A stretch of 5,688 nt of DNA from contig WRJW01000127.1 in the NCBI GenBank assembly GCA_009778375.1, positions 1-5,688 of the forward strand, in the 5' to 3' direction. The position numbers and the translations under genes are program-made. Positions 5,535-5,688 of the stretch are shown here, in pieces. Positions within the stretch are counted from its first letter, which is position 1. The number at the start of each line of letters is the position of its first letter. Below the pieces are notes generated by a model. That model worked only from the letters and a program-made list of their open reading frames with translations. It did no database searches and was not told where the DNA came from. This DNA comes from Bacteroidota bacterium (lineage in GTDB: Bacteria; Bacteroidota; Bacteroidia; Bacteroidales; UBA932).

Positions 5535-5688
5535 TTATTCACTTTTAATCGACGTTACCGGATTGGCCGTGGCGGCCCGAATAGCCTGCCAACTAACCGT
5601 GAGCAGGGTGACGATCAGGGTGACGAGGCCCGCCAAAGCAAACAGGCTCCATCCGATAGAGATACGGTAGGCAAAATCCTGCAACATC
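5535..5688 (-). CDS. ABC transporter permease of MacB/FtsX type, C-terminal 50 residues (5' end outside window)
   Basis: Reading the minus strand from 5687 to the TAA at 5537-5535 gives 50 residues that fit the end of a MacB/FtsX-like permease: LQDFAYRISIGW, then one hydrophobic helix (SLFALAGLVTLIVTLLTVSW), then the conserved tail QAIRAATANPVTSIKSE. In Bacteroidetes these large permeases (about 800 residues, with a periplasmic domain and four membrane helices) typically end with a last helix followed by Q-A-x-x-A-A-x-x-N-P-V-x-S-L-x-x-E. They take part in mechanotransmission-type export or antimicrobial efflux rather than import. The ATG at 5687 is inside the gene, not a start, because the family pattern continues before it. 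The mannosidase start follows the stop by only 9 bp, so the two are very probably in one operon. The ATPase and the rest of the permease should lie to the right of the window. The substrate is unknown. Confidence 0.85.
   Translation of the reverse strand, partial: MLQDFAYRISIGWSLFALAGLVTLIVTLLTVSWQAIRAATANPVTSIKSE

Larger units (their letters stand above)
774..5688 (-). other. Predicted operon: permease end, GH92 mannosidase, DUF-like protein, hydrolase, two CHR genes
   Basis: Six same-strand genes follow each other with gaps or overlaps of +9, +7, -23 (or +28 with the shorter hydrolase start), +2 and -4 bp. None of the gaps can hold a promoter or a terminator hairpin, although a promoter inside a coding region cannot be excluded. 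One transcript reading from beyond the right edge down to 774 is the simplest interpretation. No intrinsic terminator is visible after the last gene, whose stop overlaps the convergent gene. Confidence 0.7.

Noticed and set aside
5485..5670. 61-residue plus-strand open frame at the right edge
   Set aside because: It is antisense to the mannosidase signal peptide and the permease tail, both of which match known families.

Overview
The window looks like chromosomal DNA of a Bacteroidetes (Bacteroidota) bacterium, most likely order Bacteroidales. The clues are a family GH92 mannosidase lipoprotein of the Bacteroides type, a TolC-family protein with the typical Bacteroidetes C-terminal block, a MacB/FtsX-like permease tail, and a small membrane-anchored protein whose layout resembles the Bacteroidetes DUF6090 group. 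No database search was possible, so the taxonomy is an inference from protein style.

Layout. Positions 1-777 (+ strand) hold the C-terminal 258 residues of a TolC-like outer-membrane efflux protein that starts before the window. Everything else is on the minus strand and is packed head to tail. In transcription order it is: the last 50 codons of an ABC transporter permease (5688-5535, start outside the window); a GH92 alpha-mannosidase lipoprotein (5525-3309); an uncharacterised protein with one N-terminal membrane segment (3301-2570); an alpha/beta hydrolase (2592-1861); and two short chromate-transporter (CHR) proteins (1858-1298 and 1301-774). Spacings are 9 bp, 7 bp, a 23-bp overlap (depending on start choice), 2 bp and a 4-bp overlap, so one polycistronic transcript is very likely. 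Its promoter must lie beyond the right edge. The left-hand gene and the last gene of this run converge and share a TTAA at 774-777 in which both stop codons sit.

There is almost no non-coding DNA (18 bp in three gaps). I see no tRNA, rRNA, CRISPR, insertion sequence, terminator hairpin or stand-alone promoter.

How the genes might work together. The GH92 enzyme would trim alpha-mannosides (probably alpha-1,2 linked, judged from active-site residues) in the cell envelope. The two CHR proteins would form a paired inner-membrane anion transporter. The hydrolase is a cytoplasmic serine hydrolase of unknown substrate. Nothing in the sequence links these activities to one pathway, and no SusC/SusD genes are present, so this is not a recognisable polysaccharide utilisation locus within the visible part. 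The least understood pieces are the membrane-anchored protein at 2570-3301, which is also clearly richer in A+T than the mannosidase gene, and the reason for this gene combination. I did not find convincing evidence of a new defence or mobile system.
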